Shown here: piece after piece, positions 43,511 through 52,938 of the stretch
How positions within the stretch are numbered: position 1 is the first letter of the stretch
Layout: every line of letters begins with the position of its first letter
Source: Nocardia acididurans
GTDB lineage: Bacteria > Actinomycetota > Actinomycetes > Mycobacteriales > Mycobacteriaceae
Assembly (NCBI RefSeq): GCF_016741815.1
Contig: NZ_JAERRJ010000005.1
Span: 372,001-436,000 of the forward strand
DNA length: 64,000 nt
Direction: 5' to 3'
The notes under the pieces: generated by a model
Databases searched by the model: none
Told to the model about the DNA's origin: nothing
What the model saw: only the letters and a program-made list of their open reading frames with translations
Translations under genes and position numbers: made by a program

Positions 43511-44848
43511 ATGCTCTCCGCCCCGTACCTCACCGGCCACTACGAGCCCGTCGCCGACGAGGCCACCGCCCATGACCTGACCGTGCGCGGCGCGATCCCG
43601 CCAGAGCTGAACGGCCGCTACTTCCGCAACGGCCACAACCCGAAACCCGGTGACATCCCGACGCATTGGTTCAAGGGCGCGGGCATGATCCACGGCCTGC
43701 GGCTGCGCGAGGGCCGCGCCGAGTGGTATCGGAACCGCTGGGTGCGCACCCCCGCCCTCGACGGCGCGCCCTGCCACCGGGCGGACGGCAGCATCGACCT
43801 CACCGCCAGCGTCGCCGGCACGCACATCATCGAGCACGCCGGGCGCATCCTGGCACTCCAGGAGGCCAACCTGCCGTTCGAGCTCACCCCCGAGCTGGAC
43901 ACCGTGGGCGCGTACGACTTCGGCGGCAGACTGACCACCGCCATGACCGCCCATCCCAAGGAGGATCCGGTCACCGGCGAACTGCACTTCTTCGCCTACT
44001 CGCCGGTCGCGCCGCATCTGATCTACTACATCGCCTCCGCCGAGGGTGTCATCCGGCATCAGCGGACGGTCGAGGGCGCGGGCCCGTCGCTCATGCACGA
44101 TTTCGCCGTCACCGCGAATTACGTGGTGTGGCTGGATATGTCGGTGGTCTTCGATCCGGCGGAGACCTCCGGCATCCCCTACCGCTGGAGCGACTCCTAC
44201 CAGCCGCGCATCGGCCTGCTGCCCCGCTCCGGCGGTGGCGAGGTGATCTGGTACGACGTGGAACCCGGTGCGCTGCTGCATGTTTCGAACGCCCACGAGG
44301 ACGAGCACGGCCGCGTGATCGTGGAGGGCCCGCGTTTCGACCGCCCGGCGTGGGAGTCGTCCTGGAAGTGGTGGGTCGGCGCACCCGGCTACCCGGTCTC
44401 TCCGAACGGCGGTGCGCTGCACCACCGTTACGTCCTCGAGCCCGGGAAGTCCACGGCCCGCGAGGAACTCCTCGACACCCTGATCACCGATTTCCCGACC
44501 GTCAACGAGAACTATCTCGGCCGCCGCAACCGGTACAGCTATGCCGTCGCCTTCCCCGGTTCGGGTCTGGACGGTATGGGAATCGTCAAGTACGACAACG
44601 ACACCGGTGCACGAGCCCTGTGGCGGGGCGGTCCCGGCCGGGTGCCCGGCGAAGCCGTCTTCGTCCCCGCCGCCGACGCCACCGGCGAGGACGACGGCTA
44701 CCTGCTCACCCTGGTGAGCGATGCCGCCGCGCGCACCTCGGAACTGCTGATCCTGGACGCCCACGATCTCACCGCGCCGCCGGTGGCGGTGGTGGAACTC
44801 CCCCGCCGGGTCCCGGGCGGCATCCACGGTTCGTGGATCGAGGATTGA
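43511..44848 (+). CDS. Carotenoid oxygenase family protein
   Basis: Non-heme Fe(II) dioxygenase of the CCD/RPE65 fold, cleaving a double bond in carotenoids, stilbenes or similar substrates. 445 residues with the four iron-binding histidines in family-typical contexts: His148 (TTAMTAHPKEDP), His196 (SLMHDFAVT), His257 (ALLHVSNAHEDE) and His439 (GGIHGSW). RNGHNPKPGD near the N-terminus is also typical. No signal peptide. Co-directional with the quinone reductase and probably TetR-controlled; a terminator follows. Confidence 0.93.
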   Translation: MLSAPYLTGHYEPVADEATAHDLTVRGAIPPELNGRYFRNGHNPKPGDIPTHWFKGAGMIHGLRLREGRAEWYRNRWVRTPALDGAPCHRADGSIDLTASVAGTHIIEHAGRILALQEANLPFELTPELDTVGAYDFGGRLTTAMTAHPKEDPVTGELHFFAYSPVAPHLIYYIASAEGVIRHQRTVEGAGPSLMHDFAVTANYVVWLDMSVVFDPAETSGIPYRWSDSYQPRIGLLPRSGGGEVIWYDVEPGALLHVSNAHEDEHGRVIVEGPRFDRPAWESSWKWWVGAPGYPVSPNGGALHHRYVLEPGKSTAREELLDTLITDFPTVNENYLGRRNRYSYAVAFPGSGLDGMGIVKYDNDTGARALWRGGPGRVPGEAVFVPAADATGEDDGYLLTLVSDAAARTSELLILDAHDLTAPPVAVVELPRRVPGGIHGSWIED

Positions 44849-44870
44849 ATTCCCTTGCCCCCCATAAAAG

Positions 44871-44912
44871 AAAACCCCGGGTGTGCGCGACATTGAGCAC
44901 ACCCGGGGTTTT
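44871..44912. terminator. Strong bidirectional terminator
   Basis: A perfect 16-bp stem AAAACCCCGGGTGTGC with its complement, 10-nt loop, ending in TTTT. It separates the carotenoid oxygenase gene from the converging CocE gene. Confidence 0.92.
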
Positions 44913-44931
44913 CACTCCCGATGAGACGGAA

Positions 44932-46983
44932 TCACCAACCGGAATTTCCGCGGACCGGGATGTTCACGAAGCTCGGACGGTTCGGGTCCAGCTGCAGGTG
45001 CTGCGGCTTCAGACCGGTATCGATGATCATGGGCAGGATCGGCACGCCCTTCGGGAAGTTGCCCGCGTAGACGTCCACGCGCAGCCGGTGTCCCGGCTTC
45101 AGCACGGCTTCGGTAGCGCCCAGGGCGATATCGAGGGTGGTGGCCTCGCCCGGCACCACCGGCAGCGCGCGCTCGATCGAGGTGTAGGACCGCGGATCGG
45201 TGTAGTCGCCGTTGGCCGAACGCGAGCTCAGCGATTCGTCGACCGCGCGCAGCGAGGCCATGAGCTGCCCCGAGGTGAGCACGGTGGAGGTGCCGTCGGG
45301 GGCGACATCGTTGACGGTGACGGTCCAGTAGCCGTCCTCCGCGTCCTGAACGGTGTTGAGCCGCACCGCGATCGGACCCGAGATCACGGTGGTGTCGGCG
45401 ACCGGCGCACTGGTGAAGGTGAGCGCGTTGGTCTCGGCGACGCGAGAGTCCTTGGCGCACACGTCGATCAGGTTCAGGAACCCGGCGGTGGCCTGTGCCG
45501 CGTCGTTGGAGCAGATGGTGGTCAGGCCGGGCGCGACCGTCAGCCGGGTGTCGTCGCCGTTGGCGTCGCCGGTGAGCGAGCCGTCGTAGACGCTGCCCGC
45601 GGTGCCGCTGATCTGTCCGGAGAAGTACATGCGCCGGTGTTCGGCGGCCTCGGAAACCGGCGCGGATTCACCGAATCCGTTCTGCGTGATCCAGCCGCCA
45701 CCCTGCTGCTTGAGGGTCACCGGGCCGTAGGTGTCGATGCCGTTGTCGATGCCCTTGAGCCACTTGTCGAACCAGGCGCGCTGCAGCACGTCCAGGCGCG
45801 GCGGGGCGCCCGGCTTGTTCACGTCGGCGCCCGAGGTGACGTGGTAGGTGTTGCCCATGAGCAGCTGCTTCTGCCCGGCGGGCAGCGGAATCTGGTTGTA
45901 GATCTGGGATTCCGAGTAGGTGAACAGGTCGTGCCAGCCACCGACGACGAAGGTCGGGACCTGGATGTTGGACGGATCGCCCAGCCACGCCTGGCGTGCC
46001 GAGGACAGCTCGTTGAACAGATCCTTCAGGCGCGGATCGGCATTGGCCATATCGGTGGTGGTGTAGGCGGCCATGAGCACGTCCATGTAGGTGAACGGGT
46101 CGGCGGCGCGGTCCTGCAGCCACTTGAAGTCGAATTTGCCCTGGGCGACGGCGACCAGGTCGGGCAGCAGCTTGGTGCCGTTGATGGCGGCCAGCCACAG
46201 CGGAATGAAGTTGAAGCCGAAGCCGCCGCCGGGCGCGAGCACATCGTCGACGAGGTCGCTGCCGGGCACGATGGGGAAGATGGCCTTCAGCGCGGGCGGC
46301 TGCTTCTCGGCGGCCTGCACCTGGTTGATGGCGCTGTAGGACAGGCCGCTCATGCCGATGCGGCCGTTGGACCAGCCCTGCCGCGACGCCCAGTCGATGA
46401 CCTCGACGGTGTCCTGCTGTTCGCGCTGGCGCAGCATGTCCCACTGGCCCTGCGAGAATCCGGTGCCGCGCACGTCCACGACGACTTGCGTGTAGCCGGA
46501 CTTGATGAGCTGGCGGTCGACGGAGAAGTTGCGCAGCTGGCCGTTGCCGACCGCGTTGAGCAGTTCCCCGAAGCCGGTGATCGGGGTGCCGTCGAGGTTG
46601 ATGTTGCGGAACGCGGTGAGCAGCGCGTCGCCCAGACCCGGGATGGCGAAGGCCGAATCCGCGACATTGGACACGAGTTTCGTGTACGGGGTCAGGTTGA
46701 CGACGGTCGGCGTCGGGGTGTCGATGGGACGGCCCGAGGCGTCGGCCGGGTGGTAGACGTTGCCCTTGAGGACGGTGCCGTCGCTCATGGTGATCGGCAC
46801 GTCCCATTCGATGAAGACGTTCGGGTATTGCTGGGCCCCGTCCTCGGCGGCGGTCCAGGCCGCGCCGAGTGCGCCACCGTCAGGGGTTCCGGCCGTGGGG
46901 GCCGCATCCGCTGTGATGCCGGTCAATGGGACGAGCAGCGCGGCGACAGCCGTGGCCACTGTGGCCCGTAGAGCGTTCCTCAT
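44932..46983 (-). CDS. Secreted CocE/NonD (X-Pro dipeptidyl-peptidase-like) hydrolase 2
   Basis: 683 residues from the ATG at 46983 (MRNALRATVATAVAALLVPL, signal peptide); the longer frame would spoil the signal sequence. Domain order as in the paralogue at 39557: nucleophile Ser in GMSGLSYSAINQVQAA, VDVRGTGFSQGQWDML, GGWHDLFTYSESQI, GNTYHVTSGADV, and a C-terminal jelly-roll ending RGNSGW. Long identical stretches (such as PITMSDGTVLK, YHPADASGRPIDTPTPT, RAWFDKWLKGIDNGIDTYGP) show the two are close paralogues. The upstream gap to gpm is AT-rich. Confidence 0.9.
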   Translation of the reverse strand: MRNALRATVATAVAALLVPLTGITADAAPTAGTPDGGALGAAWTAAEDGAQQYPNVFIEWDVPITMSDGTVLKGNVYHPADASGRPIDTPTPTVVNLTPYTKLVSNVADSAFAIPGLGDALLTAFRNINLDGTPITGFGELLNAVGNGQLRNFSVDRQLIKSGYTQVVVDVRGTGFSQGQWDMLRQREQQDTVEVIDWASRQGWSNGRIGMSGLSYSAINQVQAAEKQPPALKAIFPIVPGSDLVDDVLAPGGGFGFNFIPLWLAAINGTKLLPDLVAVAQGKFDFKWLQDRAADPFTYMDVLMAAYTTTDMANADPRLKDLFNELSSARQAWLGDPSNIQVPTFVVGGWHDLFTYSESQIYNQIPLPAGQKQLLMGNTYHVTSGADVNKPGAPPRLDVLQRAWFDKWLKGIDNGIDTYGPVTLKQQGGGWITQNGFGESAPVSEAAEHRRMYFSGQISGTAGSVYDGSLTGDANGDDTRLTVAPGLTTICSNDAAQATAGFLNLIDVCAKDSRVAETNALTFTSAPVADTTVISGPIAVRLNTVQDAEDGYWTVTVNDVAPDGTSTVLTSGQLMASLRAVDESLSSRSANGDYTDPRSYTSIERALPVVPGEATTLDIALGATEAVLKPGHRLRVDVYAGNFPKGVPILPMIIDTGLKPQHLQLDPNRPSFVNIPVRGNSGW

Positions 46984-47200
46984 CGAACGTGATCCACCTC
47001 TCGCAAAATGGTCGAACGACCAGAGCATATCTACTCCGAAGTAAGTTGCAAACTCCGGGTTACAGACATCCTTTTAAAGGGGCAATTGTTCGGCAAATTC
47101 GAAATCAATTGGCAAGAAATACCTTACGGAAGCGTATTGTGACCGCAATCACAGCGGCGTTCATTTCAAAATACCAGCATGTGGTGCGGGAAAAACGAAA
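46984..47200. other. AT-rich intergenic region upstream of CocE hydrolase 2
   Basis: About 217 bp, clearly lower in GC than its surroundings (for example around 47080-47180). It contains no gene. It should hold the CocE2 promoter; I see no clear operator. Confidence 0.5.
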
Positions 47201-47237
47201 AACGCGCTGCAGCCGAATAATTCGGCTACAGCGCGTT
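47201..47237 (-). terminator. Terminator of gpmA
   Basis: AACGCGCTG and AGCCGAA paired with TTCGGCT and CAGCGCGTT (one mismatch, 3-nt loop). On the minus strand it is followed by TTTTTCG, a good U-tract, 17 bp after the gpmA stop. Confidence 0.9.
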
Positions 47238-47253
47238 TGGTGTTACCGGAAAA

Positions 47254-47994
47254 CTACTTCTTGCCGCCCTGATTGGCGACCGCGGCGGCGCCGGCCGCCG
47301 CGGCCTCGGGATCCAGGTACACGCCCGGACCCAGCGGACGCAGGTTCTCGTCCAGCTCGTACTTGAGCGGAATACCCGTCGGAATGTTCAGCTCGGCGAT
47401 GTCCTCGTCGGAGATGTTCTCCAGGTGCTTCACCAGCGCGCGCAGCGAATTACCGTGCGCCGCAACGAGAACCGTCTTCCCCGCGCGCACATCGGCGGAG
47501 ATGGTGTCCTCCCAGTACGGCACCATGCGGGCCACGACGTCCTTGAGGCACTCGGTCTTCGGCACGTCGATGCCGGCGTAGCGCGGATCGCCTTCCTGGC
47601 TGTACTCGTCGCCGTCCTCGATCGGCGGCGGCGGGGTGTCGTAGCTGCGACGCCACAGCATGAACTGCTCGTCGCCGTATTTGTCCTTGATCTCCGCCTT
47701 GTTCTTGCCCTGCAGCGCGCCATAGTGCCGCTCGTTCAGACGCCAGTCCCGCACCACCGGAATCCAGTGGCGGTCGCACGCGTCGAGCGCGTTGTTGGCG
47801 GTGCTGATCGCACGGCGCAGCAACGAGGTGTAGACGATATCGGGCAGAATGCCCTGCTCGGCCAGCAATTCACCGGCGCGCTTGCCCTCGGCGACACCCT
47901 TGTCGGTCAGTCGCACGTCCACCCAGCCGGTGAACAGGTTGAGGGCATTCCATTCGCTCTCACCATGGCGGAGCAACACGAGGGTGTACGTCAT
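47254..47994 (-). CDS. gpmA: 2,3-bisphosphoglycerate-dependent phosphoglycerate mutase
   Basis: Glycolytic interconversion of 3- and 2-phosphoglycerate. 246 residues from the ATG at 47994. The phosphohistidine site [20 protein letters not shown], the [14 protein letters not shown] substrate loop and the second catalytic His in [17 protein letters not shown] are all intact. The C-terminus is Ala-rich ([19 protein letters not shown]). The distance from the ROK gene is 4 bp, so both are probably co-transcribed. Confidence 0.97.
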   Translation of the reverse strand: MTYTLVLLRHGESEWNALNLFTGWVDVRLTDKGVAEGKRAGELLAEQGILPDIVYTSLLRRAISTANNALDACDRHWIPVVRDWRLNERHYGALQGKNKAEIKDKYGDEQFMLWRRSYDTPPPPIEDGDEYSQEGDPRYAGIDVPKTECLKDVVARMVPYWEDTISADVRAGKTVLVAAHGNSLRALVKHLENISDEDIAELNIPTGIPLKYELDENLRPLGPGVYLDPEAAAAGAAAVANQGGKK

Positions 47995-47998
47995 GGCC

Positions 47999-48919
47999 TC
48001 ATCCTCCCACGGGGGAGAAGTCGCACGGATACGTGGTGCCGTCGCAGGCCAGCAGGCCCGCGCCCATGATGGTGGCCTGGTCGGTGAGCTCGGACGGCAG
48101 CACCCGCAACTCGCGCAGGAAGGTGAGCCGGGCATGCCGGGCGACCGTCTCGCGCAGCGGCCGCCACAGCGGTTCCCCCGACTGCGCGAAGCCGCCGCCG
48201 ACCACCACCAGATGCGTGTCGAGAAGGGCTGCGGCCGAGGCGATCGCGTAGCCGAGCGCCGTGCCCGCCCGGCCCAGCGCGGCCACGGCGATCTCGTCAC
48301 CCGCGTGCGCGGCCTGCGACAGCTCCACCCCGGTGGATCCGGTCCAGCCCTGCCGCCGCGCCCAGCGCACCGACGACGGCCCGCTGGCCACGGCCTCGAC
48401 ACAGCCGAAACCACCGCAGGCACAGGGTTCTTCGTTACCGGGCACGATGATGTGGCCGATGTGCCCGGCATTTCCGGTGCGGCCCACCACGACCCGGCCC
48501 TCGGAGATGACGCCGCCGCCGATGCCGGAGGACACCGTCAGGGCGAGCACGCTCGGCACGCCGCGCGCCGCGCCCCAGTGCTGTTCGGCCAGCGCCAGGC
48601 AGACGCCGTCGATGGCGAAGCGAACCTCGGCTCCCGGGAACACTTTTCGCACCGCGTCGACCAGCGCGAAACCGGAGGCCCACTCCGGGATGTTGATGGG
48701 ACCGGTTGTGCCGGTGCGCACGTCGACCGGACCGGCCGAGCCGATGCCGACCGCGCTCACCTCCGCGCCGTCGGCGACACGCAGCAGCAGTTCCCGGCAG
48801 CCGTCCCACACGCCCGATGCCGGAACCGGGATCCGTTCGATCCCTCCCACGACACCGTCCGAATCCACGGTCCCCGCAGCGAATTTGGTCGCACCGATAT
48901 CCAGTGCCAGCAAAGTCAT
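47999..48919 (-). CDS. ROK-family sugar kinase (glucokinase-like)
   Basis: 306 residues. Phosphate-1 motif [15 protein letters not shown], phosphate-2 [15 protein letters not shown], sugar-binding [20 protein letters not shown] with the ROK zinc motif CxCGxxGCxE and its upstream His ([10 protein letters not shown]), and adenosine region [12 protein letters not shown]. There is no N-terminal HTH, so it is a kinase rather than a NagC-type regulator. It probably phosphorylates glucose or an N-acyl hexosamine. It lies between the YbjN-like gene and gpmA on one strand. Confidence 0.88.
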   Translation of the reverse strand: MTLLALDIGATKFAAGTVDSDGVVGGIERIPVPASGVWDGCRELLLRVADGAEVSAVGIGSAGPVDVRTGTTGPINIPEWASGFALVDAVRKVFPGAEVRFAIDGVCLALAEQHWGAARGVPSVLALTVSSGIGGGVISEGRVVVGRTGNAGHIGHIIVPGNEEPCACGGFGCVEAVASGPSSVRWARRQGWTGSTGVELSQAAHAGDEIAVAALGRAGTALGYAIASAAALLDTHLVVVGGGFAQSGEPLWRPLRETVARHARLTFLRELRVLPSELTDQATIMGAGLLACDGTTYPCDFSPVGG

Positions 48920-48926
48920 GCCGGGC

Positions 48927-49463
48927 TCAGGGCTGGTCGGCGGAGTCTACGAGATGTTCGAAGGCACGCAGATTCGTCAACGACTCTCCGCGCGAGACCC
49001 GCCATTTCCATTCCTTCCGAATGGATTCGGCGAATCCGGTTTCCAGCAGCACGTTGAAGTCGGCGTCCACGGCCTCGAGGATCTGACCGAACCAGCGGTC
49101 GAGTTCATCGGCGGTGACGCAGTGCGAGGACATGCGGCCGAGGAGGTAGATGTCGCCGAGATTGTCGAGCGTGTAGGCCACGCCGTACAGCCGCCGATTG
49201 CGGCGCAGCATGAATTTGTAGACGCCCTCGAAGTTCTCGTCCGGCTTGCGGCAGACGAAGCTCTCCATGCGCACGCCGTGATTGCCGACCGAGACGATGA
49301 CGTTCGTCTTGAGTTTGCGCTCGCCGGGCAGCACCACCACGAACATGTCGGGACGCTCACGGCTGTACTCGATTTCGCGATCACGCAGCGTCTCGTCGAT
49401 GAGTTCCGCGGTGGCCACGGCCGTCTCGTTCATGGGCGAGGTGGGCAGGGTCGGGTCACTCAT
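48927..49463 (-). CDS. YbjN domain-containing protein (Rv0487-like)
   Basis: 178 residues from the ATG at 49463 (MSDPTLPTSPMNETAV); longer forms run into Arg-rich non-conserved sequence. It has the YbjN fold pattern: MFVVVLPGERKLKTNVIVSV, YKFMLRRNRRLYGVAYTLDN and LGDIYLLGRMSSHCVTADEL. YbjN-like proteins resemble type III secretion chaperones and may act as chaperones or regulators; no firm function. The conserved neighbour of mshA in mycobacteria. Confidence 0.87.
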   Translation of the reverse strand: MSDPTLPTSPMNETAVATAELIDETLRDREIEYSRERPDMFVVVLPGERKLKTNVIVSVGNHGVRMESFVCRKPDENFEGVYKFMLRRNRRLYGVAYTLDNLGDIYLLGRMSSHCVTADELDRWFGQILEAVDADFNVLLETGFAESIRKEWKWRVSRGESLTNLRAFEHLVDSADQP

Positions 49464-49465
49464 GC

Positions 49466-49536
49466 CGCGACCTCGCTGCGCTCGGCCACGACATGTGCGA
49501 CGCACGCTGTGCCTTCGGTTCGCTCGCTGCGCTCGC
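49466..49536. repeat. Short GC-palindromic intergenic sequence between mshA and the YbjN gene
   Basis: Contains CCTCGCTGCGCTCGGCCAC and GGTTCGCTCGCTGCGCTCGC, self-complementary around CGCTGCGCTCG-type cores. It resembles generic actinobacterial intergenic palindromes. It could act as a weak terminator; no relation to the heme-linked hairpin elements beyond base composition. Confidence 0.4.
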
Positions 49537-50904
49537 TCACAGACGTGCCACTCCCATCCGGCGCCGCCAGAGCGCCCGCGATCTGGCCTGATTGCTGTCG
49601 GTGAGCAGGCTACTCCGCCGGGTGCGCAGGTCGCGGAACCCGGTCAGCGCGGCCGAGTAGCTGTCCAGCAGGCCGTCGGCGGTATGCGCCCAGGAGAAGT
49701 TCGACGCGTGTTCCACGGCGGCCGTGCCCATTTCGCGCAACCGGCCCGGGCTGTCGAGCAGCGACCGCAGCGCCGCGGCCCAGTCGGGGGTGCGATGACC
49801 GGGTACCAGCAGGCCCGAAACACCGTCGCGCACAGCCGTTCCCAGCCCGCCCACGTCGGCGGCCAGCACCGGCGTGCCGCTGGCCTGCGCCTCGATGGCG
49901 ACCAGGCCGAAGGATTCGTTGTAGCTGGGCACCGCCACCAGATCCGCGGCCCGGTACACCTGCACGAGCTTGTGCGGCGGCTGCGGCGGCAGGAAGGTGA
50001 CGTGGTCGGCGATGCCGAGTTCGGCCGCCAATTCGATGAGCGCGTCGGGCCGTTCCAGACCGGAACCCGAGGGTCCGCCCACGATGAGCACCCGCAGCGG
50101 GCGCTCCGGCTCTCGCGCCAGTACCTCGGCGGCGGCGCGCACGAGCACGTCGGGGGCCTTCAGCGGCTGGATGCGCCCGACGAAGGCGACGATGCGCTCG
50201 TCCAGCGGCAGCCCGAGTTCCAGGCGCGCGGCGGTGCGGTCGCCGGGACGGTAGCGGGACAGGTCCGCGCCCGGCAGCACGACGTCGATGTGGTCGGCGT
50301 CCGCGCCGTACAGCTGGACGAGTTCGCGGGCTTCCTCGCCGGTATTGGCGACCAGCCGGTCGGCCTCGGCGACGATCTGCTTCTCGCCGATCTCGCGGGC
50401 GGCCGGTTCCGGGGTGTCGCCCTCGGCCAGATGCGCGTTCTTCACGGCGGCGAGGGTGTGCGCGGTGTGCACCATGGGCACCCGCCAGCGGTCTCGCGCC
50501 AGCCAGCCCACTTGGCCGGAGAGCCAGTAGTGCGAATGAATGAGGTCGTAGTGGCCGACCGGATGCCGGGCCTCGGTGCGCAGCACCTCGGCCGCGAAGG
50601 GGCACAGCTGTGTGGGCAGGTCGGTCTTGTCCAGGCCCTCGAACGGCCCGGCCACCACATTGCGCACGAGCACGCCGGGCGCGGCCTCGACCACGGGCTC
50701 GTCGGCGGAGGAGGTGGCGCGGGTGAAGATCTCCACCTGGGTGCCGCGTTTCGCCAGTTCGATGGCGGTCTGCAGGACGTAGACGTTCATGCCGCCGGCG
50801 TCGCCGGTACCCGGTTGGGCCAGTGGCGAGGTGTGCACCGACAGCACGGCAATCCGATTCGGCCGTAGGTCGCTACGTTGACTCACCACCAGTCCAGTGT
50901 GCAC
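49537..50904 (-). CDS. mshA: D-inositol-3-phosphate glycosyltransferase (mycothiol synthesis)
   Basis: GT4 retaining transferase adding GlcNAc from UDP-GlcNAc to 1-L-myo-inositol-1-phosphate, the first step to mycothiol, the main low-molecular-weight thiol of actinobacteria. 455 residues. [20 protein letters not shown] is the acceptor-side signature, [11 protein letters not shown] follows, and the C-terminal nucleotide-sugar half has [20 protein letters not shown] (E-x7-E). The start is uncertain: a GTG at 50904 or GTGs near 50889-50886; none has a strong ribosome binding site. Confidence 0.95.
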   Translation of the reverse strand: MHTGLVVSQRSDLRPNRIAVLSVHTSPLAQPGTGDAGGMNVYVLQTAIELAKRGTQVEIFTRATSSADEPVVEAAPGVLVRNVVAGPFEGLDKTDLPTQLCPFAAEVLRTEARHPVGHYDLIHSHYWLSGQVGWLARDRWRVPMVHTAHTLAAVKNAHLAEGDTPEPAAREIGEKQIVAEADRLVANTGEEARELVQLYGADADHIDVVLPGADLSRYRPGDRTAARLELGLPLDERIVAFVGRIQPLKAPDVLVRAAAEVLAREPERPLRVLIVGGPSGSGLERPDALIELAAELGIADHVTFLPPQPPHKLVQVYRAADLVAVPSYNESFGLVAIEAQASGTPVLAADVGGLGTAVRDGVSGLLVPGHRTPDWAAALRSLLDSPGRLREMGTAAVEHASNFSWAHTADGLLDSYSAALTGFRDLRTRRSSLLTDSNQARSRALWRRRMGVARL

Positions 50905-51005
50905 GCGGAAGGTAGCCGGGCCATCATGAGTTCCCCCACCAAGTGAGCTCGGTCACAAAGGGATTCATCGGCGTATGCGAGCGGTTCGCGAACCGGCCGC
51001 CCGGT

Positions 51006-51830
51006 TCAGGCCAGGTTTCCGGCGAATTCGGCGACCTCGGCGACGAACCGCTCGGGATCCTCGATGAACAGGCCGTGCTGGGAGCCCTCCCAGTAGGAGG
51101 CGCGGGCATTCGGCACGGTCTCGGCGATGTAGCGGCCGTTCTCCACCGGCACCACCGGATCCTCGGTGCCGTGCATCACGAGCACCGGAACATCCAGGCC
51201 ACGCAGGGTGTCGGTGTTGTCGACGGTCCGGTAGAACAGCGCCTTGCGCACCCGAGGCAGCGTGCCGATGCTGCCGCCGAACAGGCGCTGCGCGTCACCG
51301 CCCTTGTCGCGGCCGGGGCCGGTGTTGGCATTGCCGAAGGCGGCGAACCCGCGCATGGCCTTGCCCGCGCTCTCGTCGAAGACATCCGGGATGGCCTTCT
51401 GCATGGCGGTGCCCGTGCCCGCGCCCGGCACGCCGGGACCGATGCCCGCCAGAGATCCGGTGTAAACCACACCCGACACGGCCGCGGTGCCGTACGCCGC
51501 CAGGTAGTCGGTCTGCACGATGCCGCCGTAGGACCAGCCGAGCAGGATCGCGCCTGCGGTGATGCGCTCCCCCGCGAGCACCGCGGCGACATCCCCGGCC
51601 CAGTTCTTCGGATCGTCGTATCCGCTCTCGGGAGTCCCCGAGTAGCCGTGCCCGCGCAGGTCCATTGCGATCACCCGGAACTTTTCGGCGAGCAGTTCCT
51701 CGGCCCGCCCCCAGTTGCGCAGGTTCCCGGCCCACCCGTGCAGCAAAACCAGAGGTCGCGCACCCTCAGGGCCACTCACCCGGTAGACGATGCTGGTTCC
51801 GTCGGCACTGACCACTTCACGAATCGGCAT
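51006..51830 (-). CDS. Alpha/beta-fold hydrolase
   Basis: 274 residues from the ATG at 51830 (MPIREVVSADGTSIVYRVSG), with TAGCCT 7 nt upstream and no Shine-Dalgarno, hence probably leaderless. Oxyanion region LLHGWAGNLRNW, nucleophile Ser in LGWSYGGIVQ, Asp in MHGTEDPVVPV and His in EGSQHGLFIEDP complete the triad. Most like chloroperoxidase/arylesterase-type hydrolases; substrate unknown. It diverges from the SDR gene. Confidence 0.9.
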   Translation of the reverse strand: MPIREVVSADGTSIVYRVSGPEGARPLVLLHGWAGNLRNWGRAEELLAEKFRVIAMDLRGHGYSGTPESGYDDPKNWAGDVAAVLAGERITAGAILLGWSYGGIVQTDYLAAYGTAAVSGVVYTGSLAGIGPGVPGAGTGTAMQKAIPDVFDESAGKAMRGFAAFGNANTGPGRDKGGDAQRLFGGSIGTLPRVRKALFYRTVDNTDTLRGLDVPVLVMHGTEDPVVPVENGRYIAETVPNARASYWEGSQHGLFIEDPERFVAEVAEFAGNLA

Positions 51831-51845
51831 ACCCGCCAGGCTAGT

Positions 51846-51980
51846 CCGCCTCTCCGCGCCTTCAGCGCACAGCTGAGAGCCGCAAAAAGCCATGCACGCG
51901 TGCCGACGTTGGGAGCCGATCCGACTCTGGACGTACCCGATGAGTTACCCGGATCTTGCGAAATCAGCTGTCGCCTTGCG
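51846..51980 (+). repeat. Dispersed ~130-bp repeat, copy 3 (between hydrolase and SDR genes)
   Basis: Carries CCGCCTCTCCGCG, GCACAGCTGAGAGCCGCAAA, GCACGCGTGCCG, GAGCCGATCCGAC, GATGAGTTACCCGGATCTTG and GAAATCAGCTGTCGCCTTGC, in the same order as the copies flanking proC. It covers much of the divergent promoter region. The conserved segment could encode MSYPDLAKSAVAL but no long frame is shared between copies. Confidence 0.8.
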
Positions 51981-52033
51981 ATGGTCGGCAACCTCGCCGC
52001 GCCGACAGGACACGCCGTGTTTAGGCTCTGGGC

Positions 52034-52768
52034 ATGAGCACTCGTACCGCTGTTGTGACCGGAGCCAGCTCGGGGATCGGTGAGGCCACCGCCCGTGAGC
52101 TCGCGAAGCAGGGGTACCACGTGTATGTCGGCGCACGGCGGGTCGACCGGCTGGAGAAGCTGGCGGCGGAGATCGGCGGGACGGCGCTGCCGCTGGACGT
52201 GACCGACGAGGAGTCGGTGCGGGCGTTCACCGAGGCCGTCGAGCGGGTGGATGTGCTGGTCAACAATGCCGGTGGGGCAAAGGGATTGGCGACGGTGGCC
52301 GAGGCCGATCTGGACGACTGGCGCTGGATGTGGGAGACGAATGTGCTCGGCACGCTGCGGGTCACCAAGGCGCTGCTGCCCAAACTGATCGATTCCGGGG
52401 ACGGGCTCATCGTGACCGTCACCTCGGTGGCGGCGTTCCACGCCTATGACAATGGTTCCGGCTACACCTCGGCGAAGCACGCACAGGCCGTTCTGCACCG
52501 CACGCTGCGCGGCGAGCTACTCGGAAAGCCGGTGCGGCTCACCGAGATCGCGCCGGGCGCGGTCGAAACCGAGTTCTCCCTGGTGCGTTTCGACGGTGAC
52601 GAGGAACGGGCCGCGAAGGTGTACGACGGGATCGATCCGCTGGTGGCGCAGGACATTGCGGAGATCGTGGGCTTCGTGGCCTCGCGCCCGCCGCACGTCA
52701 ATCTCGACACCATCGTCGTGAAGCCGCGCGATCAGGCCGATCCGGGTCGCTTCGCCCGCCGCGGCTGA
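52034..52768 (+). CDS. NADP-type short-chain dehydrogenase/reductase (Rv0484c-like)
   Basis: 244 residues. TGASSGIGEATARELAKQGY with the basic GARRVDRLEK segment indicating NADP preference, NNAGGAKGLATVAEADLDDW, catalytic Ser in VTSVAAFHAYDNGSG and the YTSAKHA Tyr/Lys pair. It resembles the YdfG/serine-3-dehydrogenase group. The mshA-proximal position is the same as Rv0484c, so it is core rather than a member of the lipid-type cluster that follows, although it could supply a reductase step. Confidence 0.92.
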   Translation: MSTRTAVVTGASSGIGEATARELAKQGYHVYVGARRVDRLEKLAAEIGGTALPLDVTDEESVRAFTEAVERVDVLVNNAGGAKGLATVAEADLDDWRWMWETNVLGTLRVTKALLPKLIDSGDGLIVTVTSVAAFHAYDNGSGYTSAKHAQAVLHRTLRGELLGKPVRLTEIAPGAVETEFSLVRFDGDEERAAKVYDGIDPLVAQDIAEIVGFVASRPPHVNLDTIVVKPRDQADPGRFARRG

Positions 52769-52798
52769 TGCCCGGCGGGGTCCTCGCGGCCCGGCCTC

Positions 52799-52815
52799 TC
52801 ACCCGTCACGGGTGA
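52799..52815 (+). promoter_or_regulatory. 17-bp palindrome upstream of the ketosynthase gene
   Basis: TCACCCGTCACGGGTGA, 8-bp arms around a central base, 31 bp after the SDR stop and 123 bp before the ketosynthase start. It is either an operator for the cluster or a small terminator for the SDR gene; there is no U-tract. Confidence 0.5.
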
Positions 52816-52938
52816 CCTCGCGAACTTCCGGCAGCTTTGGTACGCCCTGTGCGCTGCGGTTCGGCCGTGTCCTTCTTATGATCGTTCACAATGACTTGTC
52901 GGACCGTCCAGTACGGCCGGGCGCGCGCTTGGAGAACG

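Noticed and set aside
43666..46971. A 1101-residue open frame on the plus strand across the carotenoid oxygenase and CocE genes
   Set aside because: Arg/His/Gly-rich composition and lack of any domain show it is a shadow of the real genes on the other strand or frame, common at this GC content. The same applies to long frames at 1133-2278, 8454-10280, 31475-33856, 37116-39596, 40211-42313 and 16741-18738.
52034..52768. SDR gene as a dedicated member of the inserted biosynthetic cluster
   Set aside because: Its place next to mshA matches a conserved core gene in mycobacteria without the cluster, so it is treated as core, although it could still supply a reduction step.
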